Source: Bog-473 sp963751335 (GTDB lineage Bacteria; Actinomycetota; Acidimicrobiia; Acidimicrobiales; RAAP-2). Taken from it: a stretch of DNA of 64,000 nt. A program made the translations under genes and the position numbers. Of this stretch, positions 38,761-47,629 are shown piece by piece. Below the pieces are notes generated by a model that worked only from the letters and a program-made list of their open reading frames with translations, ran no database searches and had not been told where the DNA came from. Location: positions 248,001 through 312,000 of the forward strand of contig CAVVUB010000001.1 in assembly GCA_963751335.1 (NCBI GenBank), in the 5' to 3' direction. Position 1 is the first letter of the stretch, and every line of letters starts with the position of its first letter.

Positions 38761-38793
38761 CAGCCCACTCCCGCCAGAGATGTCAGCTGTCAT
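38557..38793 (-). CDS. Small single-pass membrane protein
   Basis: 78 aa: short exposed N-terminus, one helix (LSVLITLVIVAAIFASILVW), a basic stop-transfer stretch (STRSRRQDR) and a cytoplasmic tail with YDPRTGEWSYPGTVDP. Not recognised, but the layout is convincing for a real protein. It overlaps the 3' part of the GNAT frame by about 200 bp in antisense. Confidence 0.6.
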   Translation of the reverse strand: MTADISGGSGLSVLITLVIVAAIFASILVWSTRSRRQDRSYDPRTGEWSYPGTVDPRVDAGSSVSIVVSEAMPNRPAY

Positions 38794-38898
38794 ATGGACT
38801 CACATCGAGGTCTGCTTGACCTCGCGGACGATCGACCCACCGTGCCCCGTACAGTCGCTGGGACTGGGCCTAGAAGAAGATTCTAGGATCGCGTGACG

Positions 38899-39558
38899 AT
38901 GGCCGCTCCAATAGGGCATTCCAGGGTCCTTCTCTCCTGTGCAGTAATGGCACTCGTGCTGGCTGCGTGTGGGTCCAGCCGCACGGCCGTGCCGCAGGCA
39001 GTCAGAAGTCCCCCGGCCACGTCCACAACATCGACGACCAGCACGCTCCCGCTAACAACCACTACGGCGCCGCAGGCTTCCGCGCCGATTCCGAGTGCTT
39101 GCCCTCCGGGATGCAGCTTGCCGTCGGACTACGACGCAATCACCTGGCTGGCGTCTGCTTCCACCTCGGTGACGATCGCCACTGCATACGCAAACCCCCA
39201 AGCAACCGCTGAGGTTCCGACCCTCTTCAAGGTAGACCAAGCATTGGAGATCACCGGATCGCCGTGGCAGCCGATTCCAGAAGGTCCGTTCTCTTTCCCC
39301 GTCATGACGCCGGGCCAGCAGTTTCTGGTGTTCTCCTCCACATGGCGTAGCGGTCTATGTGTCTCGACGCTCTACTCGTTCGACCCGAAAGATCAGACGG
39401 CCACGCTGCTTGCGGCGGGTCGCCAGGAGATACCCCTTCCGGGTCGAGACCTGCCGGTTCCCCAGACCCTGACATTGGCTCAGGTCCAAGAGCGGATGTA
39501 CCCAACAGGGCCATTCGTGCAGTCCACGGATACATCCGAGTCGATGTGTCCCGAGTGA
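38899..39558 (+). CDS. Lipoprotein of unknown function
   Basis: 219 aa. Signal peptide II with lipobox VLAAC (Cys at about residue 24), a Thr/Pro-rich spacer (STTSTTSTLPLTTTTAPQAS), then a globular part with paired cysteines (CPPGC; LCVSTLYSF; MCPE at the end). Not recognised. ATG 38899 chosen because TAGGAT ends 9 nt upstream; a GTG two codons earlier (38893) is possible. Confidence 0.7.
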   Translation: MAAPIGHSRVLLSCAVMALVLAACGSSRTAVPQAVRSPPATSTTSTTSTLPLTTTTAPQASAPIPSACPPGCSLPSDYDAITWLASASTSVTIATAYANPQATAEVPTLFKVDQALEITGSPWQPIPEGPFSFPVMTPGQQFLVFSSTWRSGLCVSTLYSFDPKDQTATLLAAGRQEIPLPGRDLPVPQTLTLAQVQERMYPTGPFVQSTDTSESMCPE

Positions 39559-39619
39559 TATCCACAATCCCCCGGTCCATTGACCGATGGACTGGCCCCG
39601 TATGCCGAGTACGAGACAA

Positions 39620-40081
39620 TCAGACCCGGTGCGACGCTGCGTACTCAAGTAGGTAGGGCTCCGTGCGGTGATGGACCGGAGTAACAAGCATCCAAACGAC
39701 TCGCCCCAGCCCTCGCCTGTAACGAACAAAGGTACTCACGCGAACGCTACCGCTGGCCACCCGGATCACCTTGTGAGCGGTCAAAAGCCACGAACCCGCC
39801 TCAAGAGTGACGACCCCAGGTCGAACATCTCGGATCTTCCAGCCGGACACGTAGTCAGGTGACATTCGCGGACCCAAACGCAGCCCCAAGACGAACCGCC
39901 AACCGAACATCACGAACAACCGAATCCTAGTGGGGCTGCTCTCAAACACCGATCGCGACCATTGCTCAGGCGAGCGGTCATCCTCCTGTGAGATCGTCAC
40001 CTCGAACGCGCCTGCGTAGTCGGACCCTCCGAGGTCATCTGAGTTTTCGGTTGGCTCACAGCGATGAGCACGAGCGACCAT
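39620..40081 (-). CDS. DUF2867-like protein
   Basis: About 153 aa. The core DYAGAFEVTISQEDDRSPEQ, FVMFGWRFVLGLRLGPRMSP, GWKIRDVRPGVVTLEAGSWL and VSTFVRYRRGLGRVVW has the pattern of actinobacterial DUF2867-type proteins (SRPBCC-related). Function unknown. The start is uncertain: ATG 40081 gives a family-like N-terminus, while the frame is open to 40147. Confidence 0.6.
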   Translation of the reverse strand: MVARAHRCEPTENSDDLGGSDYAGAFEVTISQEDDRSPEQWSRSVFESSPTRIRLFVMFGWRFVLGLRLGPRMSPDYVSGWKIRDVRPGVVTLEAGSWLLTAHKVIRVASGSVRVSTFVRYRRGLGRVVWMLVTPVHHRTEPYLLEYAASHRV

Positions 40082-40270
40082 TGAGGAAGTCTGGCCGAGG
40101 AAGGAGCCTCTATCCCAGTTCGAGGGGAGGGTGTCACCGTGCGGCACCGCAGGGGCGGTCGATTGGAGCTTGTTCGGGGATCAGGCGTTTGGCAGCCGTT
40201 TGGAGGAGATGAGCGCCAGTACAGTTCGTGGAGCGTTCGTCTTACTCGTTCGGGGCGTGGGAGCTCGACG

Positions 40271-40894
40271 CTATGGGGAGTGGTTCTCGCCGGCGATGGC
40301 ACGTAGTTGAGTGATGACTGCCGCGATTGCTTCTGCCGCAGCGTCAGCGGCGTCGACGAAGCTCAACCCCAGCATGTCGATTAACACGACCCCGCCTTCG
40401 GGGGACTCTAGAAGGATGATGGATGCCGTTGCTCGTTCCGTCTCGGGGCCGGACGCGCCGATCTCGTCGAGCAACTCGCGTATTCGTCGGCGCACCCGGC
40501 CGTGGCGGGCACGTCGGACATCGCTCGACAAGCCGGGCACCATCCCGATCCGCCAGAACGCCTCATGACGCTCGGCGCGGGCGTAGGCGGCGCGGGTGAA
40601 CCCGGGGATGTCGTCCGCCGTGTCGAGCGGGTGGTCAACCGGCCCGAGTGCTTCCCTAGTCCACTCGGCCAAAGCCTCGACGCGGGCTGCGCGGTCCGGG
40701 AAGTAGTGGTAGACGGTCCGAACCGACACGCCAGCTTCCCTGGCAGCCTCGGTTACGTTGACGTCGACGGCGTCCGGCCCTCCGAGCTGGCGTGCCAGCA
40801 CTTCGAGGATCCGCTGCCGCGTTGTTTCGGCCTGCCTCTCGCGGACCGGACTCGAATAGCGGCGCGCCTTTGCACTCGGTATCGACGCGCTCAA
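40271..40894 (-). CDS. TetR-family transcriptional regulator
   Basis: 207 aa. N-terminal HTH: ERQAETTRQRILEVLARQLG, then VTEAAREAGVSVRTVYHYFP and DRAARVEALAEW, typical of TetR repressors; the C-terminal ligand domain is all-helical and not assignable. The TTG start at 40894 overlaps the stop of the upstream cupin gene (TTGA), so the pair is probably one operon and the cupin-domain protein its target or ligand partner. Confidence 0.85.
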   Translation of the reverse strand: MSASIPSAKARRYSSPVRERQAETTRQRILEVLARQLGGPDAVDVNVTEAAREAGVSVRTVYHYFPDRAARVEALAEWTREALGPVDHPLDTADDIPGFTRAAYARAERHEAFWRIGMVPGLSSDVRRARHGRVRRRIRELLDEIGASGPETERATASIILLESPEGGVVLIDMLGLSFVDAADAAAEAIAAVITQLRAIAGENHSP

Positions 40895-41363
40895 AACAGT
40901 GGACTGACCATGCGGTTGCGCTTCGCGACCGCAATCACGGTCTCGATGTCATCTGTGGCACCGGCGAGCGTCTCCTCCATGTCAGAGGTGAAGGCATGTG
41001 CGCCTCTGGTCGCGATCACCATGAACCGGCACCGCTGCTGCGCGCCTCGAAGCTTTGACGACGCCCCAGGGATGTGCGCCCAGCCAGCGGGACCGAGGAT
41101 CTGCTCTGGGGGTTCTTCGATCCCACCGGACCAGTCGACGACCGCCAGTTTCCCTTCGAGAACGACGTAGCCCTCCGCCCAGGGCTGGCCGTGGGAGGCG
41201 GTCCACCGGCCTTCGCCGAACTCCACCTCGAACACCTCAAGGCGGCCGCGCCAAGCCCGGTCGACCTGGGGGTAATCCGCTCGCCCATCGCCCGCAGCGG
41301 CGCCGCGGTGTCACCGCGAAACGAGATCTCAGCGTGCGACTTGGTTATTGGTTGCAGGGTCAT
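40891..41363 (-). CDS. Cupin-fold protein (one frameshift)
   Basis: About 157 aa across one deleted base near 41240. N-terminal part: TLQPITKSHAEISFRGDTAA PLRAMGERI; after the shift EVFEVEFGEGRWTASHGQPW, then AEGYVVLEGKLAVVDWSG, GPAGWAHIPGASSKLRGAQQ and CRFMVIATRGAHAF, i.e. the G-x5-H..E / G..P..H-type strands of a single-domain cupin. Metal ligands are not complete, so catalysis is uncertain. Couples to the TetR gene. Confidence 0.6.
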
Positions 41364-41555
41364 GTAACGAAGTTATCTGTTCTTTCCCGCTACTCCCGAC
41401 AAATCCCCTTTGCACCAGCTTGGGCCCGGCTGGGACGAATCCACCAGGGCTTTCCGCTTGACGCGTACTTTTGCAAGCACCTTCCGCCCGGAGATAAGCT
41501 TGTGAATACACGCACAAGCGGGCAGTTTGGCACCCCTGGAAAGGAAGACGGACCA

Positions 41556-41648
41556 ATGGCGACGATAGGCAACAAGGGCTGGATGCTGATGTGGGCTGGA
41601 GTCTCAGTCTTCGCTGTGCTCTGCGTCTACGCGGCGGTGTCGAACTGA
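41556..41648 (+). CDS. Candidate 30-aa membrane miniprotein
   Basis: ATG 41556 with GGAAAGGAAG upstream; encodes MATIGNKGWMLMWAGVSVFA followed by VLCVYAAVSN, one membrane helix with a clean hydrophobic profile. Too short for homology; supported by ribosome-binding site and composition only. Confidence 0.4.
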   Translation: MATIGNKGWMLMWAGVSVFAVLCVYAAVSN

Positions 41649-41750
41649 GACCACCCGTCTCGCTGCGAGCCCGGTTGACCCGTGCCGAAGCACTGAGCCG
41701 ACGGGTTCGTTGTCACCCGTAGCCCACTATCGAACGGGAGGGCGCCTCCT

Positions 41751-41829
41751 ACCGCCGGTTATACGGGTAATCCAAATCCATTTCCCCGGGACTGTCCCCG
41801 ACGAACGGATCACCTGTATAACGCCGGTT
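41751..41829. repeat. 79-bp imperfect inverted-repeat element
   Basis: Left arm 41751-41773 and right arm 41807-41829 pair over about 21 of 23 positions (core GTTATAC/GTATAAC), with an inner GGGAC-T-GTCCC palindrome in the loop. Located in an otherwise gene-free stretch (41649-41879). No copy seen elsewhere in the window. Confidence 0.6.
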
Positions 41830-41879
41830 CAGTGCTCATTGGAGACCTCGCCTTCAATCTCGCTGATTGATTCCTGAAC

Positions 41880-42610
41880 TTATTCCTGAACTCCCGGAAT
41901 TGCGATTCTCAGGTCGTCCTCTGTCCACCCGAGGTTTGAGAATCTTACGTAGAGATTCGTCAGATTTGCCCACTCGACCATTCGCTTCTCGTTGAGTGTC
42001 CAGATGCCTCGGTGAGCCAACCGAGCGTGCGCGCCTTGGAGAAGTATTTTTGCGAGCGCCCCGGCGCAATTGATCGGGTTCGACGAGACTGCCCAATACT
42101 TCGCATAGTCGAGCTCCCGGTCCGCCCGGTCCAACCAGAAGGGCGGCGCCGAGCTTCGGAGCGCTTCGGGGTAGACCGGTCGTGGAATGTCGCCCCACAA
42201 CGTCTGGCCGGTAGCCAACTCCCCCGCCAGCATGTAAGTCGGTATTCCGGCGAGGTGGAAACCCAGAATGTGGACTTCGAACCGGCCCTCGGTCGCCTCA
42301 TGTGTCCATGGCTCAACGACATCGAGATTGCGATAGTGGATGTCGAAGTGCCGTCCGTCCAGGTCGAACCAGCGCCTCCGTACATGACTTGGCCCCACCC
42401 GAAGGGCAGGAACACCCGCCCGGGCCGACCCAACTCTTCGAGCGGGCGAGGATCAACCTCCCCCCGGTAATAGACAGCGAAGTCCCAGTCGCTGTCCGGT
42501 CTGTTGTCCCCGCGGACTCGTGACCCGCGGAGGTTGACCGCCTCGGCGTTCGGGAGCCGTTGGCATGCGCTGAGGACAGTCTCCAGAAACTCTTCGTCCG
42601 TCATCGGCAC
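41880..42610 (-). CDS. Nucleotidyltransferase-domain protein (one frameshift)
   Basis: About 243 aa across one deleted base near 42372. N-terminal nucleotidyltransferase signature LRGSRVRGDNRPDSDWDFAV (GSxxxGxxxxxSDxD) is in the first frame; the second frame gives WFDLDGRHFDIHYRNLDVVE with the third acidic residue, then a C-terminal substrate-binding domain (HILGFHLAGIPTYMLAGELA, ELDYAKYWAVSSNPINCAG). Resembles aminoglycoside- or sugar-type nucleotidyltransferases; substrate not assignable. ATG 42610. Confidence 0.7.
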
Positions 42611-42766
42611 ATCGAGTCAGGGCGAGACCGGTGACTGCACCAGTGTCCGCCGGGTAGGCGGGACAGTTCCGCACCAATGGCAGTCAGCGATCACTGCCGG
42701 CAGACGGATGTTCGGCAATCCTGGTCTGGTTCGCCGATTCGACGCCAAAGGGACAGCAGAGCAACG

Positions 42767-43171
42767 ATGAGTGGCGTGGGCACACCACCGAGCGCCGAGA
42801 AAGTCGCGCGTGACTTCATGGCAGCATTCATGGCTGCATGGCCGACGGGCGACGCCGCCACGCTCAGCGGATTCTTCAGCGAGGACGCCGAGTATCGCAA
42901 CGGCCCGCTTGAGCCAGTCCGTGGGCGAGATGCCATCGTGGCAGACCTGGCCCAGATGATGAGCCTGGGCGGCGAGGTGGACGCCGTCATTCGCCATCTA
43001 CTGTCTGATAACACAGTTGTGATGACCGAAAGGGTCGACTACGTGAGGTTGGACGGAAAGTCGGCGGCCTTGAGGATCGCAGGTGTCTTCGAGGTTCACG
43101 ACGGAGTCATCACCGGCTGGCGCGACTACTTCGATCCCAACGAGTTCGGGGCACAGCTATCCACCGACTGA
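42767..43171 (+). CDS. Limonene-1,2-epoxide hydrolase-like (NTF2 fold) protein
   Basis: 134 aa. KVARDFMAAFMAAWPTGDAA, GRDAIVADLAQMM, VVMTERVDYVRLDGKSAALR and GVITGWRDYFDPNEFGAQLS match the epoxide-hydrolase branch of the SnoaL/NTF2 fold, including the Arg and Asp of the C-terminal WRDYFD. It would hydrolyse small epoxides or catalyse a related isomerisation (inference). ATG 42767; the frame opens upstream to 42677 without support. Confidence 0.82.
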   Translation: MSGVGTPPSAEKVARDFMAAFMAAWPTGDAATLSGFFSEDAEYRNGPLEPVRGRDAIVADLAQMMSLGGEVDAVIRHLLSDNTVVMTERVDYVRLDGKSAALRIAGVFEVHDGVITGWRDYFDPNEFGAQLSTD

Positions 43172-43384
43172 GGGCCCGATATCGAACGGGTCTGGCGCCT
43201 CCGCTCGCCGGCACGGGGTGCGGGAGTACGGCACGTCGGGGGCACGGTATTTCACCCGACGAAGGTCACCCGAGCCCGCCCACGAATGCCTCCTGTGAGG
43301 GCTGCCACCACCGGAGTCGGCGCTCGTAGCGTTCCATCCCTCCAATCTCGTCGAGTTTCCAAATGAAGTTGGGGTCGCCAGTGT

Positions 43385-43560
43385 CAACCCGTCGCTGGAC
43401 GAATGATCCTCAACCTGATGGCTACACAATCGGCTGGAACTGTTTCGCAGCCTCTGGGCAGGCCATCCCCCACGTTCATCTCCACGTCCTGTTGCGGTAC
43501 GCGGATGAGCCGCTTGCTGGGTGGGAATTCGCTGGTTGGCACGAGAACCTTCGACCAGAC
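43385..43560 (+). pseudogene. HIT-family hydrolase relic
   Basis: YTIGWNCFAASGQAIPHVHL followed by HVLLRYADEPLAG contains the H-x-H-x-H histidine triad of HIT nucleotide hydrolases. The normal N-terminal half is missing or out of frame, and downstream residues (43560-43734) do not match the family. Probably decayed. Confidence 0.5.
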
Positions 43561-43811
43561 CTCCTCAAAGGGTCAGGGCGGGACCAGCTTCCTAGGCCAG
43601 GTGCACTGATCTGCCTGCCCTCGCGCCGATTGTTGGCGCCCGTCCTGCGCCTCAACCCAGCGGTCCCCTTGCTGGCCGCGTGCCGGAATGCGACATTTCG
43701 ACAACGACGGACCTTGGTCCGTGGGCGAGGATAGGAAGCGCTGCGGAGCCGTACTTGCGCTAGGTGGGTCGGATCCAAGTTGTGGTCCCAACCGAGGAAG
43801 GGAGAAGACAG

Positions 43812-44237
43812 ATGGCAAAGGACAAGACAAAAAAGGCGAAGGGAGGCACGATCCCCCCGGATAGCGAATCGATCGGCTTGCATTGGCTCGACGACGTGGC
43901 CGCCCACGACTTCGACGCCGCATCGGCCTACCTGTCATTGAAATTCGATGAGAAACAGGCGGCGGCTGCCGTCGGACGCCTTCGCAAGGCTGAGGTCACC
44001 CGTCGCCGGGCCAACGACATCTTGCGCGCCTGCAGCCTTGTGGCCTTGCCTCTAGATGACCCCGGTGTCCGCCGTGATCTGCTCAACGCCGTCTCTGGCA
44101 AGCGCCTCAGCCCCGTGCTCGTCGTCTCCACGGGTGACGGTGGTGACATCGCCGACGGGTACCACCGGGTCTCCCTGGCGTACCACCTCGACCCCTTCGG
44201 TGACGTCCCCTTGCGCATCGGCGCCGCTCCTGCCTGA
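43812..44237 (+). CDS. Hypothetical protein (141 aa)
   Basis: Soluble, basic N-terminus (MAKDKTKKAKGGTIPPDSES), helical centre (FDEKQAAAAVGRLRKAEVTR), and a C-terminal LSPVLVVSTGDGGDIADGYH followed by RVSLAYHLDPFGDVPLRIG. The last part has the DGYHR pattern seen in ParB/sulfiredoxin-like domains, but no clear assignment. GGGAGAAGA lies before ATG 43812. Confidence 0.65.
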   Translation: MAKDKTKKAKGGTIPPDSESIGLHWLDDVAAHDFDAASAYLSLKFDEKQAAAAVGRLRKAEVTRRRANDILRACSLVALPLDDPGVRRDLLNAVSGKRLSPVLVVSTGDGGDIADGYHRVSLAYHLDPFGDVPLRIGAAPA

Positions 44238-44394
44238 TCCTTGAGCTGCCGACGCTGCCCACCCAGTGATTGGGACCGTCCGGCAAATGGGTTGGGGGAT
44301 CCTGAACATTCCTGAACTCAGAGGCGGGACCATGTCCCAGATCACTGGGACCGGGTGCCACTCTCCGACACTTACATGGGCGACCCCATACCTG

Positions 44395-44931
44395 TTACAT
44401 GCGATCGAGCAGCCCCCACACGTGAAGGTTCCACAAAGCGTCCGACCTTGGGTCGTGCGCGTGTTCGTTCGGAGGCACCTCGATGCATCGCTCGCGCACG
44501 ACGCCATGGAGGTCGTGAAGCACTTGTGGCCACGCTTCGGGCCATGGATCCACAGCTCTCTTCAAGAGTTGGAAGTCCCAGTCCCAGTATCGGTCGTAGG
44601 CGCTGCCGGCCCGTTCCCCCAGTGCGAATACTTCGGCGAGCATCGTGGGCGTTGGACACCAAGCCCAAAACTCATCGACTTCGGCACAGAACTCCACGAT
44701 TGCGGTCGACAGCTCCCTGCGTTCAAGTCGCGGTTCGTCGGCCGGGATCAACGGAACGACGAAGTCTCTGACGAATCCGCTGAGGTGTGCTTCTGTCGAT
44801 ACCTCTGCATTTACCGCGCTCCACGAGTGGCCGTCGTGGTCCGCCAGGCCCACCCAGAGAAGCTCCGAATGTCCCGACCAGGGCAGGTCGGTGAATTCGG
44901 TGTCCAAAAAGATGCGGCGCATCACGAGCAT
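44395..44931 (-). CDS. DEDD-type 3'-5' exonuclease (RNase AS-like)
   Basis: About 178 aa. FLDTEFTD near the N-terminus supplies the D-x-E of Exo I; FWAWCPTPTMLAEVF corresponds to Exo II and HAHDPRSDALWNLHVWGLL to Exo III (H-x4-5-D). The general layout resembles polyadenylate-specific RNase AS of mycobacteria, though the Exo II acid is not obvious. Start may be ATG 44931 or ATG 44922. Convergent with the hypothetical gene upstream. Confidence 0.6.
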   Translation of the reverse strand: MLVMRRIFLDTEFTDLPWSGHSELLWVGLADHDGHSWSAVNAEVSTEAHLSGFVRDFVVPLIPADEPRLERRELSTAIVEFCAEVDEFWAWCPTPTMLAEVFALGERAGSAYDRYWDWDFQLLKRAVDPWPEAWPQVLHDLHGVVRERCIEVPPNEHAHDPRSDALWNLHVWGLLDRM

Positions 44932-45103
44932 TGTTTCAGCTCTTGGCCCCTGTCCCACCGGCCGAGGATGCCCCAGTCGCCGGACATGTGGCGAGTGGCG
45001 ACTCCCGCAGCGGCGAAAGGGACCACATCAGCACGGCGCCCAAAAAATCCGGACCTCGGCCGAGGAACAATGTCAAAGCAGGCCGCTGCGACGCCAAAAG
45101 GCG

Positions 45104-45922
45104 TCAAGCTGCGTCAGTCGACTTCAGAGTCTCCAGAGCTACGTCGTAGAGGCGGTTCAGACCCTCGGTCGTTGCGTCGTGTCGCATCTGGGGTTGCCAT
45201 CTCTCGGCGTCCAAAAGATCGCTGATCACAAAAGCACTGGCGATCTGCACCGAACGGAAAGAGGCCACGGTGAACAGGGCGGCTGCCTCCATCTCGACAC
45301 AAATGACGCCCTCTCGTGTGTACTGCGTCGCTTCGTCGACCGATTCGCGATACGGCGTGTCGATTGTCCAAGAGCAACCCGTCGAAAACGTGAGATCGGC
45401 GCGTCGGAGCTCCCGGGCAAGCTTGGCGGTCAGGGTCTCTGAGGCTTCGGCGTATTTCACTGAGGCCACGTAGTGGTGCGAGACGCCCTCGTCTCGTATT
45501 GCCGTGTCACAGAGCACAACGTCTCCCGCCCGGCAACCAGGCTGTAGACCACCTGCCGTCCCGATCGAGATGAACCTAGTGGTCCCCAGGGCAATGAAGT
45601 TCTCCAACAGGTAGCTGGCGACCGGAGCACCAAATCCGAACCCGCCGAGAACACCTACCTCATGGTTGGTGCTCGGCAGCGTCAGGATCCCCCGGAATCC
45701 TCGTTCCGAGGCTGCCGGATCGAGGCGCTCGGACGTATAGACGTGCTCGAGAAGGGAGGGCTGGTACGTGAACATGATGCCCCTGAGCGTCTGGAACTGG
45801 TCCAGATCACCGTGCGCTCGTGCGTAGTCAATGGAGTCTTTTGGATCGCGGAAGGCGCTCAACCGATGTTTTCCGGGAAAGTTCGGGTACGAGATCGCAC
45901 CCGCATTCTGATCTGACATCAC
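45104..45922 (-). CDS. Nucleoside phosphorylase (uridine/purine phosphorylase family)
   Basis: 272 aa PNP_UDP_1 fold: GVLGGFGFGAPVASYLLENF phosphate-loop region, FISIGTAGGLQPGCRAGDVV, EGVSHHYVASVKYAE, and the nucleoside-binding GVICVEMEAAALFTVASFRS, then AFVISDLLDAERW. It reversibly cleaves nucleosides to base and ribose-1-phosphate. Closest in pattern to uridine phosphorylases; base specificity is not readable. ATG 45922; an IS21 element is inserted 60 bp upstream of its start, so its promoter may have been affected. Confidence 0.87.
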   Translation of the reverse strand: MMSDQNAGAISYPNFPGKHRLSAFRDPKDSIDYARAHGDLDQFQTLRGIMFTYQPSLLEHVYTSERLDPAASERGFRGILTLPSTNHEVGVLGGFGFGAPVASYLLENFIALGTTRFISIGTAGGLQPGCRAGDVVLCDTAIRDEGVSHHYVASVKYAEASETLTAKLARELRRADLTFSTGCSWTIDTPYRESVDEATQYTREGVICVEMEAAALFTVASFRSVQIASAFVISDLLDAERWQPQMRHDATTEGLNRLYDVALETLKSTDAA

Positions 45923-45975
45923 ACAGCCATACTGCCTTCAAAGCGAGGTGAACCGACGAGATGGGCATGAGTGAG

Positions 45976-45982
45976 ATACGTC
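45976..45982. repeat. Left target-site duplication of the IS21 element (ATACGTC)
   Basis: ATACGTC occurs here and again at 49071-49077, immediately outside the two ends of the insertion element. Confidence 0.7.
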
Positions 45983-46095
45983 TGGGTGTGATCACCTGAT
46001 GTGGCCCCGCCGTGATCATCGGATTTGGCCCCACGTGGCTCTCGGCAATGGAGGGGTCCACCGGTTTGTGACCGGTGGGCTGGAGCCTGGGACCC

Positions 46096-47629
46096 ATGGC
46101 GAAGAGGTCGAAGGTGGAACTGTTCGAGGTGATCCGCAAGGCGGCAGCCGGGAAGGACAGCCCGTCTGTTCGTAAGCTGTCCCGCGCGTTCGGGGTTCAT
46201 CGCCGGATGGTGCGTCAGGCGTTGGATTCAGCGGTGCCCCCACCCCGAAAGGCGACACCGCGGCCGTCTCCGTCCCTCGGTCCCTGGAAGAACACCATTG
46301 ATAGATGGTTGGTCGAGGACGAATTGGTGCCCAAGAAGCAACGGCACACGGCCCGGCGGATCTTCCAGCGCCTGGTGGAGGAGCACGACGCCGAGGTGAG
46401 CGAGTCGACCGTCCGCCGCTACGTGGGCTCGCGCAAGAAGGCGCGCTCAATGTCGCTTCCCGACGTGTGCGTCCCGCAGACTCATCTGCTGGGCGATGAG
46501 GCCGAAGTCGACTTCGGCCAGGTCCGCTTCTTGCTCGACAGCATTCTGATCGACGCGTGGATGTTCGTCATGCGGCTCTCGGCAAGTGGGAAGGGATTCC
46601 ACCGCATCTACTTCAACCAGGCTCAAGAGGTATTCCTCGACGGTCACGTCAGAGCCTTCGCCCATTTCGGCGGGGTGCCCGAGACGCATCCGCTATGACA
46701 ACCTCAAGCCGGCGGTGGTGCGCGTCATGAAAGGACGGGGCCGCATCGAGACCGAGCGGTTCATCGCCATGCGCAGCCACTACGGCTTCGAGTCCTTCTT
46801 CTGCCTGCCCGGGGTCAAGGGAGCCCATGAGAAGGGCGGTGTCGAAGGAGAGGTCGGCCGGTTCCGTCGCCGGCACATGGTCCCGGTCCCCAATGTCGGC
46901 TCCCTCGATGCGCTGAACGATCTGGTGGCCATCGGCGACGAGCGCGACGATCACCGACACATCGAAGCCAGGCGCATGACCGTCGCCCAGCACTTCGCCG
47001 CCGAACTGCCCCTCCTTTCCGTCCTGCCCGACGATCCCTTCGACGTGGCCCTCGCCCTCAACTGCCGGGTCGACACCAAGAGCCGGATCTGCGTGCGCCA
47101 GTGCTTCTATTCGGTCCCGGTCCGCTATGCCGGTCGACGGATCGACGTCCGCCTCGGTGCCGATCGCGTCAGCGCGCTCGACGGAGCTGGCGTTGTCGCC
47201 ATGCATCCTCGGGCGCAGGGGAAAGGGGGCGAGATCCTCGAACTCGATCACTACCTCGAGGTCCTCTCCATCAAGCCCGGTGCCCTGGCCGGCGCCAGTG
47301 CCCTCGTGACCGCCCGGCGCAGCGGCGCGTTCAGTCCCACTCACCAACGGTTCTGGGACCTGGCCCGCCGCGTGCACGGAGATGCGGCCGGGACGCGGAG
47401 CCTGATCGCCGTCCTGCTCTTGCACCGCACCATGGCCCACGGAGCCGTCATCTCGGGCATGGAGCGGGCCTCGACGTCGGCTCGGTCGATCCCGAAGTGG
47501 TCGCCGTCGAGGGGCGCCGTTCGCTCGGACGTGCCGGCACCCGCACCGGTCGCGAGCGAGTCACTGGCAGCCTTCGACCGTCCGGCACCGACGCTGTGTG
47601 GCTATGACGATCTGCTGGACGTCGGGTGA
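46096..47629 (+). CDS. istA: IS21-family transposase IstA (frameshifted)
   Basis: About 510 aa DDE recombinase. N-terminal HTH (VRKLSRAFGVHRRMVRQALD), DDE core with GDEAEVDFGQV, and after an inserted base near 46685 RIRYDNLKPAVVRV, RFIAMRSHYGFESFFCLPGV, KGAHEKGGVEGEVGRFRRRH with the catalytic E, then the C-terminal domain through LCGYDDLLDVG. Two further compensating shifts seem to lie near 47466 and 47515. If the shifts are real the element is inactive. Stop overlaps istB (TGATG). Confidence 0.85.

Noticed and set aside
41751..41829. Integron attC site
   Set aside because: GTTATAC does not fit the GTTRRRY core and no integrase is present; kept as an unclassified inverted repeat.
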